From Paracoccaceae bacterium (lineage in GTDB: Bacteria; Pseudomonadota; Alphaproteobacteria; Rhodobacterales; Rhodobacteraceae): 23,893 bases of DNA. The notes under the pieces were generated by a model, which searched no databases, was not told where the DNA came from, and was given only the letters and a program-made list of their open reading frames with translations. The position numbers were made by a program, and so were the translations under genes. The stretch lies in NCBI GenBank assembly GCA_002400675.1, contig NVQY01000015.1:1-23893 (forward strand), given 5' to 3'. Positions 6,581 to 14,119 of the stretch are shown in pieces (the stretch's first letter is position 1; every line of letters starts with the position of its first letter).

Positions 6581-8755
6581 ATGACCCATTCTGATTTCCT
6601 GACCTCTGACATTGCCCCGGCGATTGAGATGCCCGATCTCGACATCACCGGACCGGGGCGATTTTTCAATCGCGAACTGAGCTGGCTGGGGTTCAACTGG
6701 CGGGTGCTGGAAGAGGCCGAGAACCCCCGTGTGCCGCTGCTGGAACGGCTGCGGTTCCTGTCTATTTCCGCCAACAATCTGGACGAATTCTTTACCGTGC
6801 GGGTGGCGGGCCTGCGCGAGTTGGCGCAAGGCGGGCATACCACGCCCGCCGCCGACGGGCTGTCGCCAGCCGAACAACTGGTGCTGATCCACGAGGACGC
6901 GCGCAAGCTGATGCAGGCGCAACAGCGGGTGCTGACGGATCTGCTGCAAGACCTTGAGGCGAACGGGGTGACCGTGCTGACCCGCGACGCGCTGACCCCG
7001 CTGGACCACGAATTTCTGGGCGCGTGTTTCCTGAACAAAGTCTTTCCGGTGCTGTCGCCGCTGGCCATTGACCCCGCGCATCCGTTCCCGTTCATCCCCA
7101 ACACCGGCTATACGCTGGCGCTGCAACTGGAACGCCTGCGCGACAAGAAATCGTTGCAGGCGCTGTTGCCGGTGCCGCGTCAGATCGACCGGTTCATCAC
7201 CCTGCCCTCGCCGCCCGGTCAGTACCGGTTCCTGCCGCTTGAGGAAATGCTGATCCTGCATATCGGCGATCTGTTCCCGGGCTATCGGCTGAAATCGCAT
7301 TTCGGCTTTCAGGTGCTGCGCGACAGCGATCTTGAGGTCGAGGAAGAGGCCGAAGACCTTGTGCGCGAGTTCGAAGTCGCCCTGAAACGCCGCCGGCGTG
7401 GCGAAGTGGTGCGCATGACCCATTCGGCGGGGGCGCCGTCCAGGTTGATGGCGGTCATCATGAAGGAACTGGGGGTCGATGCGGACGAATTGGTGGAGCT
7501 GCACGGCATGATCGGCATGGCGGATCTGGATCAGCTGGTAAAGACGGACCGGCCCGACCTGCTGTGGCCCTCGTTCACCTCGCGCGTACCCGAACGGGTA
7601 AGCGATTTCGGGGGCGATATGTTCGCGGCGATCCGCCAGAAGGACATGTTGCTGCATCACCCGTACGAGACCTTTGATATGGTGATCCGGTTCCTGCAAC
7701 AGGCCGCGCGCGACCCCGATGTGGTGGCGATCCGCCAGACCTTTTATCGCACCTCGCGTGACAGCCCGATCGTCGAGGCCCTGTGCGAAGCCGCCGAGGC
7801 GGGCAAGTCGGTGACAGCACTTGTTGAGTTGAAAGCGCGCTTTGACGAGGCCGCCAACATTCGCCAGTCCCGTCGGTTGGAACGCGCCGGGGCGCATGTG
7901 GTTTACGGCTTTGTTGACCTGAAAACCCACGCCAAGATTTCCATCGTCGTGCGCCGCGAGGGGGACAAGTTGGTCACATACACGCATTATGGCACCGGCA
8001 ATTACCATCCTATCACCGCGCGGTTCTATACCGATCTGTCGCTGTTTACGTGCGATACCAAACTGGGGCGCGACGCGATCAAGGTGTTCAACTACCTGTC
8101 GGGCTATGCGCAGCCGGAATCGCTTGATAATCTGGCGATTTCGCCGCTGACCCTGAAAACCCGGCTGATCGAGATGATCGGGGCCGAGATTGACCACGCC
8201 AAGGCCGGGCGGCCTGCGGTGATCTGGGCCAAGATGAATTCGCTGATCGACAGCGAGGTGATTGACGCCCTGTACCGCGCCTCGCAGGGCGGGGTGAAAA
8301 TCAGCCTGATCATTCGCGGCATTTGTGGCCTGCGTCCGGGCGTCAAAGGGCTAAGCGACAATATCCGGGTCAAATCGGTGGTGGGGCGGTTTCTGGAGCA
8401 TTCGCGCATCGTCTGTTTCGGCAACGGCTTTGGCTTGCCGGCGAAAAAGGCGCGGGTGTTCATATCATCTGCCGACTGGATGGGCCGCAACCTGAACCGG
8501 CGGGTGGAGACATTGGTCGAGATCAACAACGCCACCGTCAAGGCACAGATCGTCAGCCAGATCATGGCCGCCAATCTGGCAGATGTGGCGCAAAGCTGGT
8601 TGATGAAACCCGATGGCAGTTTCAAACGACAAGAAACCGTCGAGGGCGAATTTGCCTTCAACTGCCACCGGTTTTTCATGGAAAATCCGTCGCTGTCCGG
8701 GCGCGGGTCGGCGGGGGCCTCTGACGTGCCGAAATTGACGCATACCGAAGACTGA
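6581..8755 (+). CDS. ppk1: Polyphosphate kinase 1
   Basis: PPK1 (724 residues) reversibly transfers the terminal phosphate of ATP to a growing inorganic polyphosphate chain, via a phosphohistidine, as a peripheral membrane or cytosolic enzyme. The N-terminal domain begins with RFFNRELSWLGFNWRVLEEA and continues through FLSISANNLDEFFTVRVAG. The catalytic C-terminal domains of the PLD-like fold contain two conserved histidines, His450 in LKTHAK and His469 in YTHYGTGNYHP. Their spacing of 19 equals that of His435 and His454 in the E. coli enzyme, so the active site looks intact. The ATG at 6581 matches the usual N terminus I recall for relatives, yet no Shine-Dalgarno sequence is visible before it. 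The exopolyphosphatase gene follows after 58 bases, pairing synthesis with breakdown. Confidence 0.98.
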   Translation: MTHSDFLTSDIAPAIEMPDLDITGPGRFFNRELSWLGFNWRVLEEAENPRVPLLERLRFLSISANNLDEFFTVRVAGLRELAQGGHTTPAADGLSPAEQLVLIHEDARKLMQAQQRVLTDLLQDLEANGVTVLTRDALTPLDHEFLGACFLNKVFPVLSPLAIDPAHPFPFIPNTGYTLALQLERLRDKKSLQALLPVPRQIDRFITLPSPPGQYRFLPLEEMLILHIGDLFPGYRLKSHFGFQVLRDSDLEVEEEAEDLVREFEVALKRRRRGEVVRMTHSAGAPSRLMAVIMKELGVDADELVELHGMIGMADLDQLVKTDRPDLLWPSFTSRVPERVSDFGGDMFAAIRQKDMLLHHPYETFDMVIRFLQQAARDPDVVAIRQTFYRTSRDSPIVEALCEAAEAGKSVTALVELKARFDEAANIRQSRRLERAGAHVVYGFVDLKTHAKISIVVRREGDKLVTYTHYGTGNYHPITARFYTDLSLFTCDTKLGRDAIKVFNYLSGYAQPESLDNLAISPLTLKTRLIEMIGAEIDHAKAGRPAVIWAKMNSLIDSEVIDALYRASQGGVKISLIIRGICGLRPGVKGLSDNIRVKSVVGRFLEHSRIVCFGNGFGLPAKKARVFISSADWMGRNLNRRVETLVEINNATVKAQIVSQIMAANLADVAQSWLMKPDGSFKRQETVEGEFAFNCHRFFMENPSLSGRGSAGASDVPKLTHTED

Positions 8756-8813
8756 GACGGCGATTGACGGGTGCCTGTCGATCCCGCATCCTGCAGCGAC
8801 GCCTAAGGGGAAT

Positions 8814-10409
8814 ATGCAGTTGAAACCAGAACCCCATGCCGACTGGACACCCTTTGGGCGTCCGTTGTTCGACGACGCAGACGCGCGCGCGCTGTCACGG
8901 GTGGGGGTGGTCGATGTGGGATCGAACTCTGTCCGGCTGGTGGTGTTTGATGGCGCGGCGCGCTCGCCGGCGTATTTCTATAACGAAAAGGTCATGTGTG
9001 GGCTGGGCGCGAGCCTGTCGGAAACCGGGCGGCTGGACGTCAAGGGACGCGCGCGCGCCTTGGGGGCGCTGACCCGGTTTGCCCATCTGGCGCGTGGCAT
9101 GGACCTTCCGCCGCTAAGCGTGGTGGCCACCGCCGCCGTGCGCGATGCCAGCGACGGCGCAGAGTTTTGCGCCGAGGTGGCTGACCTGACCGGCCTGCGC
9201 ATTTCGGTGATCCCCGGCGAAGAAGAGGCGCGGCTTTCGGCGCAGGGCGTTTTGCTGGGCTGGCCCGGTGCCTATGGGTTGGTGTGCGACATCGGCGGGG
9301 CCTCGATGGAGCTGGCCGAGATCGCCAGCGGCCGGGTCGGGCGGCGGGTGACCTCGGAACTGGGGCCGCTGAAACTGCGCGACATCAAGGGCGGGCGCAA
9401 GGGGCGCAAGGCGCATATCAAGACGGTGGTCGAGCGTCTTAGGGCGGAAATCGGACCACAGCGCGACCGGCTGTTTCTGGTTGGCGGCAGTTGGCGCGCG
9501 ATTGCCAAGATCGACATGGCGCGGCGTGGCTATCCGCTCGCGGTGCTGCACGAATACCGCATGAGCGCCAGTTCGGTGCGCGACACGATTGAATTCACCC
9601 GCGGGCGCGATCTGGACGAATTGCGCGCGATTGCCGGCGTGTCGGCGGCGCGCATGACGCTGGTGCCCTACGCGCTGGAGGTGCTGGCGCGATTGCTGAG
9701 CACGTTCAAGCCGCGCGACATCGCTGTTTCCAGTTATGGCATCCGCGAAGGGTTGCTGTACGAACAGATGCCGCAACGCCTGCGCGACCGCGACCCGTTG
9801 ATCGAGGCGTGCTATTTTGCCGAAAGCAAGGATGCGCGCCTGCCGGGGTTTGGCAAGACGTTGTTTCAGTTCGTCAGCCCGCTGTTCAAAGCCGGGGCCA
9901 AAAGCCAGAAACGTCTGATCAAGGCCGCGTGTCTGTTGCACGATGTCAGTTGGCGCGCCCATCCTGATTACCGCGCCGAGGTTTGTTTCGACAACGCCAC
10001 ACGCGCCAACATGGGCGGGCTGAAACATTCCGAACGGGTGTTTCTGGGGCTGGCGTTGCTGCATCGCTATTCCAGCAAACGCACCGGCACGCGGTTTGAT
10101 CCGCTGATCGGTCTGTTGGATGACAAACGGCTGAAACAAGCCGAGATTCTGGGCCGGGCCATGCGGTTTGGTGCGATGTTATGGCCGCAAATGCAGGAAA
10201 CGCATCTGGCACCAATGGCCAGCCTGCATCTGTATCCCAAGAAACGGGTTTTGGAGCTAACCCTGCCCGACAACCTGCGCCCGCTGTTTGGCGAAGTGGC
10301 CGAGGCGCGGTTTCGCGCGCTGGCACAGGCGCTGGACAGCGAGGCGCTGGTTAAGGGGCCGCCAAAGGTGCGGGCCAAATCCGGGGCAAAACCCAAGGTA
10401 CACAAGTGA
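8814..10409 (+). CDS. ppx: Exopolyphosphatase, Ppx/GppA family
   Basis: A Ppx/GppA-family phosphatase (531 residues) that removes terminal phosphates from polyphosphate or from pppGpp. It has the ASKHA fold: phosphate-binding loop 1 is VDVGSNSVRLVVFDG (residues 33-47), the catalytic glutamate region reads GEEEARLS near residue 136, and the second phosphate loop is CDIGGASMEL beginning at Cys158. The C-terminal half has the HD-like helical region of long Ppx proteins, including ACLLHDVSW and GLKHSERVF. The ATG at 8814 follows AAGGGG at 8805-8810 by only three bases, which is tight but usable. It sits directly downstream of ppk1, which favours polyphosphate as the substrate. Separating Ppx from GppA activity would need biochemistry. 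Confidence 0.93.
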   Translation: MQLKPEPHADWTPFGRPLFDDADARALSRVGVVDVGSNSVRLVVFDGAARSPAYFYNEKVMCGLGASLSETGRLDVKGRARALGALTRFAHLARGMDLPPLSVVATAAVRDASDGAEFCAEVADLTGLRISVIPGEEEARLSAQGVLLGWPGAYGLVCDIGGASMELAEIASGRVGRRVTSELGPLKLRDIKGGRKGRKAHIKTVVERLRAEIGPQRDRLFLVGGSWRAIAKIDMARRGYPLAVLHEYRMSASSVRDTIEFTRGRDLDELRAIAGVSAARMTLVPYALEVLARLLSTFKPRDIAVSSYGIREGLLYEQMPQRLRDRDPLIEACYFAESKDARLPGFGKTLFQFVSPLFKAGAKSQKRLIKAACLLHDVSWRAHPDYRAEVCFDNATRANMGGLKHSERVFLGLALLHRYSSKRTGTRFDPLIGLLDDKRLKQAEILGRAMRFGAMLWPQMQETHLAPMASLHLYPKKRVLELTLPDNLRPLFGEVAEARFRALAQALDSEALVKGPPKVRAKSGAKPKVHK

Positions 10410-10497
10410 TCAACTTGGCGGCAAATCGGTGAAACCTCTCTTACCTCGCGGGCGCGTCGCACCATATCAACGCCAGACACTGTCAGGAGAGACCCCC

Positions 10498-11124
10498 ATG
10501 TTCAAAGGCCACACCGGACGTTTCCCGAACAAGGCGCGCGCGCTGTTGGCGCTGATGCTGGTGACCCTTCTGGCCGCTCTGCCCGTCCTGCTGATGGCCG
10601 CGCCGACGCGCTATAGCCTTGAGGCAAAGTCGTCGCAGGTTGGGTTTTCCTTCACGCTGGCGGGGGCGCAGCAAAAGGGCACGATGCCGGTCAGCAAGGC
10701 GGTTATTCTGGTGGACCCGGAAAACCTGAGGGCCAGCCGGGTGGATATCAGCGTCGATGTGGCCGGCACCCGCACCCCCCTGCCCTTTGCCCGCAACGCC
10801 CTGATCGGTCCCGAGGTTCTGGACGCTGCGCGCTATCCGACCATCCGGTTTGTGTCCACCAAGGTGCAACTGGCCGCCGATGGGCGTCTGTCGGGCGGGG
10901 CAAAGATCACCGGCAAGCTGACCATGCACGGGGTTACAAGGCCGGTGACGCTTGAGGCCAGCCTGTTTCGCACGCCGGGCAGCGCGCCGGATGATCTGAG
11001 CAAACTCACGGTGCAGCTGAAAGGCCGGATCAGCCGGGCGGCGTTTGGCGCGACCGGCTACAAGGATCTGGTGGCGGATGAGGTCGGGCTGAATATTGTG
11101 GCGGAAATCCGGGCGATTGAGTAA
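10498..11124 (+). CDS. YceI family periplasmic protein
   Basis: A YceI-like lipocalin-fold protein of 208 residues. Family members bind isoprenoids or other amphiphilic molecules in a beta-barrel and are usually secreted to the periplasm. An N-terminal positive stretch is followed by a hydrophobic segment (ALLALMLVTLLAALPVLLMA, about residues 15-34), a signal peptide or anchor. The domain runs from YSLEAKSSQVGFSF to the end, with the characteristic RYPTIRFVSTKV and GKLTMHGVTRPVTLEA stretches. The start ATG at 10498 is preceded by CAGGAGA with about seven bases of spacing. It stands 88 bases after ppx and 138 before the MFS gene, so it may be transcribed on its own. No cytochrome b561 partner, a frequent neighbour of YceI genes, is present. 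The ligand is unknown. Confidence 0.93.
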   Translation: MFKGHTGRFPNKARALLALMLVTLLAALPVLLMAAPTRYSLEAKSSQVGFSFTLAGAQQKGTMPVSKAVILVDPENLRASRVDISVDVAGTRTPLPFARNALIGPEVLDAARYPTIRFVSTKVQLAADGRLSGGAKITGKLTMHGVTRPVTLEASLFRTPGSAPDDLSKLTVQLKGRISRAAFGATGYKDLVADEVGLNIVAEIRAIE

Positions 11125-11262
11125 CCGGGCGGCCCTGACGTTCACGGGCATTCCTGTGGCCCGGAGCGCACAAAGCCCGAAAAACGGCGCCAGATCGTCG
11201 AGAACACGCAAGAATACCGGTGCGGGCGGGTCATTGTCGGTCGGGTAACCTACGGGAAAACC

Positions 11263-12498
11263 ATGCGTACCCTGATTTCATTTGCCGCCCTGTTCATGTC
11301 GGTGCTGCTGCTGCAATTCTCGTCCGGAGGGGTTGGCCCGCTGGATGCCCTGTCGGGGCTGCAACTGGGGTTTACCACCACGCAGATCGGTCTGTTGGGG
11401 TCGGCGCATTTTCTGGGCTTCTTCATTGGCTGCTGGTGGGCCCCGAGGTTGCTGGGCACGGTCGGCCATTCGCGCGCCTTCGCCGCCTTTACCGCCACCG
11501 GGGCGATTGGCCTGCTGGCGCATATGCTGTGGATCAACCCCTATGGCTGGGCGCTGATGCGGGTCGCCACGGGGTTAAGTATCGCTGGCTGTTACACGGT
11601 GATCGAGGCGTGGATGCAGGCCAAGGTCACCAACGAGACCCGCGGGCGCACCATGGGCACCTATCGCATTGTTGACATGACCGGATCGCTGGTGGCGCAG
11701 TTGATGATTGGGGTGCTGACCCCGGCCTCGTATGTGTCCTACAACATCCTGGCGATCCTGATCTGCGCCGCCCTTTTGCCGCTGACCCTGACCAAGGTGA
11801 AACAACCGGAAACCCCCACGGCCCAGCGGTTGCGGCCCATGCTGGCCATCGAACTTTCACCGCTGGCCGCCGCTGGCGTGGTGGTGGCAGCCCTTTCGTC
11901 GGCCTCGTTCCGTATGGTTGGGCCGCTTTACGGGCAGGCGGTTGGACTGGACGCGGGACAGATCGCCTGGTTTCTGGCGTCCTTTGTGCTGGGGGGCGCG
12001 TTGGCACAGTATCCGGTGGGGTGGCTGGCGGATAAATACGACCGCCGGTGGGTGCTGATCTGGTTGTCGGTGGCGGCGATTGCCAGTTCGGCCCTGCCAA
12101 TCGTGGTTCAGGGCATGGGCACCGGGAGCGTCATGGCCGGGGCGTTTGTGTTCGGCCTGACCACCTTCCCGATCTTTTCGGTCGCCACGGCCCACGCGCA
12201 TGATTACGCCAGCAGCGATCAGCGGGTAGAGTTATCGGCGGCGCTGATGTTTTTCTTTGCTTCGGGGGCGATTGCGGCACCCTACATGGCCTCGACGCTG
12301 ATACAGGCCTATGGGCCGCCGGCGATGTTCGTGATGATCGCATCGGCGCATGTGGTTCTGGTGGTGTTCGGCGTGATCCGTATGCGCGCGCGACCGACCC
12401 AGCAGAATCGCACGCGCTATGTTTACACGCCGCGCACATCCTTTGTGCTGGGCCGCCTGATGGGACGTCAGCGGGAACACGAGCGCGACCGCAAGTGA
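11263..12498 (+). CDS. MFS transporter (YcaD-like)
   Basis: A 411-residue major facilitator superfamily membrane protein with about 12 hydrophobic segments in two halves. The signature loop between segments 2 and 3 reads WWAPRLLGTVGHSRAF, and the corresponding loop in the second half reads GWLADKYDRRWVL, the classic MFS G-x-L-a-D-k-x-g-R-r type motif. The segment VATGLSIAGCYTVIEAWM resembles YcaD and related transporters, whose substrates are poorly known. The cytoplasmic tail is Arg/His rich. The ATG at 11263 gives a sensible short N terminus before the first membrane segment; the ribosome site (GGGAAAACC) is weak. It converges with the RTX gene, with 14 bases between stop codons and no clear terminator. 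The substrate cannot be stated. Confidence 0.9.
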   Translation: MRTLISFAALFMSVLLLQFSSGGVGPLDALSGLQLGFTTTQIGLLGSAHFLGFFIGCWWAPRLLGTVGHSRAFAAFTATGAIGLLAHMLWINPYGWALMRVATGLSIAGCYTVIEAWMQAKVTNETRGRTMGTYRIVDMTGSLVAQLMIGVLTPASYVSYNILAILICAALLPLTLTKVKQPETPTAQRLRPMLAIELSPLAAAGVVVAALSSASFRMVGPLYGQAVGLDAGQIAWFLASFVLGGALAQYPVGWLADKYDRRWVLIWLSVAAIASSALPIVVQGMGTGSVMAGAFVFGLTTFPIFSVATAHAHDYASSDQRVELSAALMFFFASGAIAAPYMASTLIQAYGPPAMFVMIASAHVVLVVFGVIRMRARPTQQNRTRYVYTPRTSFVLGRLMGRQREHERDRK

Positions 12499-12512
12499 CC
12501 CGGCCTTAGGGG

Positions 12513-13994
12513 TTACAGCACGAAATCGAACAGATCCATCGCCGTCACGCCTTCGACCACGATGCGCATGTCCGCTGTGCCGTCGCCCTGAATATCGACT
12601 CGCACAATCGTATTGCCACCGTTCACGTTTATCCGGACTTCGCCCTGACCAAGCCCGGAAAACCCGACCCCGCCGATCAAATCCAAACTGCCGCCGGTAA
12701 GGCCGGACAGGTCAATCAGGTCTTCGCCTTGGATGAAATCCTTGATCTGATCGGCACCTGAATTGTTGGGGCTGTGCGCGGCCTTGGTGAACCGGAACAC
12801 ATCACTGCCCGCGTCGCCAAACAGCCTGTCCCTGCCGACCCCTCCGTTCAGGATGTCGTTGCCATCGCCACCGATCAAAGTATCCCTACCCAGACCGCCG
12901 CGCAGAATGTCATCGCCCGCGCCCCCGTCCAGGGCATCGCGGCCGCGCCCGCCGCGCAGGATGTCATCCCCCTCAAGCCCAGAAATGCTGTCCTGCCCAA
13001 GCGAGCCGCGCAGCAGGTTGGCCCCCACGTTGCCAACGATGGAATTGTCCCCGTCATTGCCCATGCCGTCAATGTCCTGCGCGCCCAGCAACTCAAGGTT
13101 CTCGACAAACTGGTCCAGCACATAGCTGACGGTCGTCCCGACGGCATCAATGCCTTCATCAAGGTTCTCAAAGATGACAATGCTGGAATCGTCGATGATA
13201 TAGGTATCATCCCCCAGCCCCCCGGCAACGCCATTGGTGACAGTCCCGCCGCGACCATCGAAAAAGTCATCCATGTCCCCCATCACGATAGCCCCGTTGA
13301 TGGTGCCGGAATTGGAGATAGTAAGCGCCTGATCCGGCGGCCCGAAAACCGACCCGTTGATGATCCCGGAATTGATGATGGCACTCGCGGACAGGCTGCC
13401 CGCCTGTATCAGGATTCCGGCCTCTCCGCCGCTGCCGACGGCGACGGTGATCAGACCGGTATTGGTCAGGTTAAGCGCCTGATTGCTGGCAAAGATCGCT
13501 GCGTTGCGGGCCGAAATCGTGCCGTCGTTGACCACAACGGAACTACCGCCATCGCCAGACAGGGAAATGCCATAGCTGCCGGTAAGCGTGCCGAAATTCT
13601 GGAGGACGAATTGATCGCCAACTTGCTGGATTGCAGCCTGAAGATCACCAAGGGTTGTGATGTCTCCATAATTGTAGATCAGATTTTCCCGCCCAAGCAG
13701 AGCAATCCCGCTTGAGTTTATGCTGGTGACGCTGCCGGTTGCGCCAATAACGATCGTATGGCTGCCCAAGCCGGCGGAGTCGAAACCGATATCGGTTGAG
13801 ATCACGTCGATGCCGGCCAAAGACGAAAAGATTGACCCGTCAACCCGGATTGACGTGTTGTCGTCAACGATAAATTCCGTGACGATCCCGAAATCGGTTG
13901 GTGCCGAAATCGTCACACCTTGTTGCACAAACACAACATCATCCGCCGCCAGACTGACGACCCCCTGATCGCTTGCAATTACTTGAACTACCAT
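12513..13994 (-). CDS. RTX calcium-binding repeat protein, probably type I secreted
   Basis: A 493-residue acidic, cysteine-free protein. Residues 1-255 have no catalytic motif but many short NSGxIxG / NxGxI repeats (for example INSGIINGS, SNSGTING, LTNTGLITV), which suggest a beta-solenoid. Next comes a GGLGDDTYIIDD...VENLELLG unit (about 258-304), common in RTX exoproteins, then glycine/aspartate nonapeptides of the GGxGxDxLxG type (about 305-400: GDDILRGG, GRDTLIGGDGNDIL). The last 90 residues match the serralysin-type C-terminal module (SDVFRF...IKDF..GEDLIDLSGL) with a hydrophobic end (DLFDFVL) typical of a type I secretion signal. There is no Sec signal peptide. No type I secretion genes are in the window. 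Start ATG 13994 follows a G-rich stretch. It may be a surface, adhesion or biofilm protein, but no function can be assigned. Confidence 0.88.
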   Translation of the reverse strand: MVVQVIASDQGVVSLAADDVVFVQQGVTISAPTDFGIVTEFIVDDNTSIRVDGSIFSSLAGIDVISTDIGFDSAGLGSHTIVIGATGSVTSINSSGIALLGRENLIYNYGDITTLGDLQAAIQQVGDQFVLQNFGTLTGSYGISLSGDGGSSVVVNDGTISARNAAIFASNQALNLTNTGLITVAVGSGGEAGILIQAGSLSASAIINSGIINGSVFGPPDQALTISNSGTINGAIVMGDMDDFFDGRGGTVTNGVAGGLGDDTYIIDDSSIVIFENLDEGIDAVGTTVSYVLDQFVENLELLGAQDIDGMGNDGDNSIVGNVGANLLRGSLGQDSISGLEGDDILRGGRGRDALDGGAGDDILRGGLGRDTLIGGDGNDILNGGVGRDRLFGDAGSDVFRFTKAAHSPNNSGADQIKDFIQGEDLIDLSGLTGGSLDLIGGVGFSGLGQGEVRINVNGGNTIVRVDIQGDGTADMRIVVEGVTAMDLFDFVL

Positions 13995-14067
13995 GTTTCC
14001 CCCCCGGAAAATTTACTTGCTACGGTCCGGGAACAAACCCCGACTTGGCTCAGTTAGCGCCTTTTTT

Positions 14068-14086
14068 TCAAATTTTGCAAATTTGA
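14068..14086. repeat. AT-rich inverted repeat upstream of the RTX gene
   Basis: TCAAATT (14068-14074) and AATTTGA (14080-14086) are perfect complements around TTGCA. It lies between the ATPase stop and the RTX start. The T run is on the wrong side for a minus-strand terminator, so an operator is the more likely reading, with low confidence. Confidence 0.3.
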
Positions 14087-14119
14087 GGCACCTTTTGGGG
14101 GGGCGTTGGTCAGCACAGA

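Noticed and set aside
6557..8197. 546-residue minus-strand open frame opposite ppk1
   Set aside because: It is the complementary frame of a GC-rich conserved gene; the His/Gln/Arg-rich sequence has no recognisable fold, and ppk1 with intact active-site histidines occupies the same DNA.
11145..11163. CGGGC-N9-GCCCG hairpin after the YceI gene as a terminator
   Set aside because: The stem is only 5 bp with a 9-base loop and no T tract follows; too weak to call.
12784..13090. Glycine/aspartate-coding repeats as a DNA repeat or CRISPR-like array
   Set aside because: The periodicity is at the protein level (nonapeptide RTX units) with diverged bases; there are no identical repeats with unique spacers.
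12774..13715. Plus-strand open frame opposite the RTX gene
   Set aside because: It arises from the repeated Gly/Asp codons of the RTX repeats read in reverse; the RTX protein has clear motifs and a C-terminal module, this frame has none.
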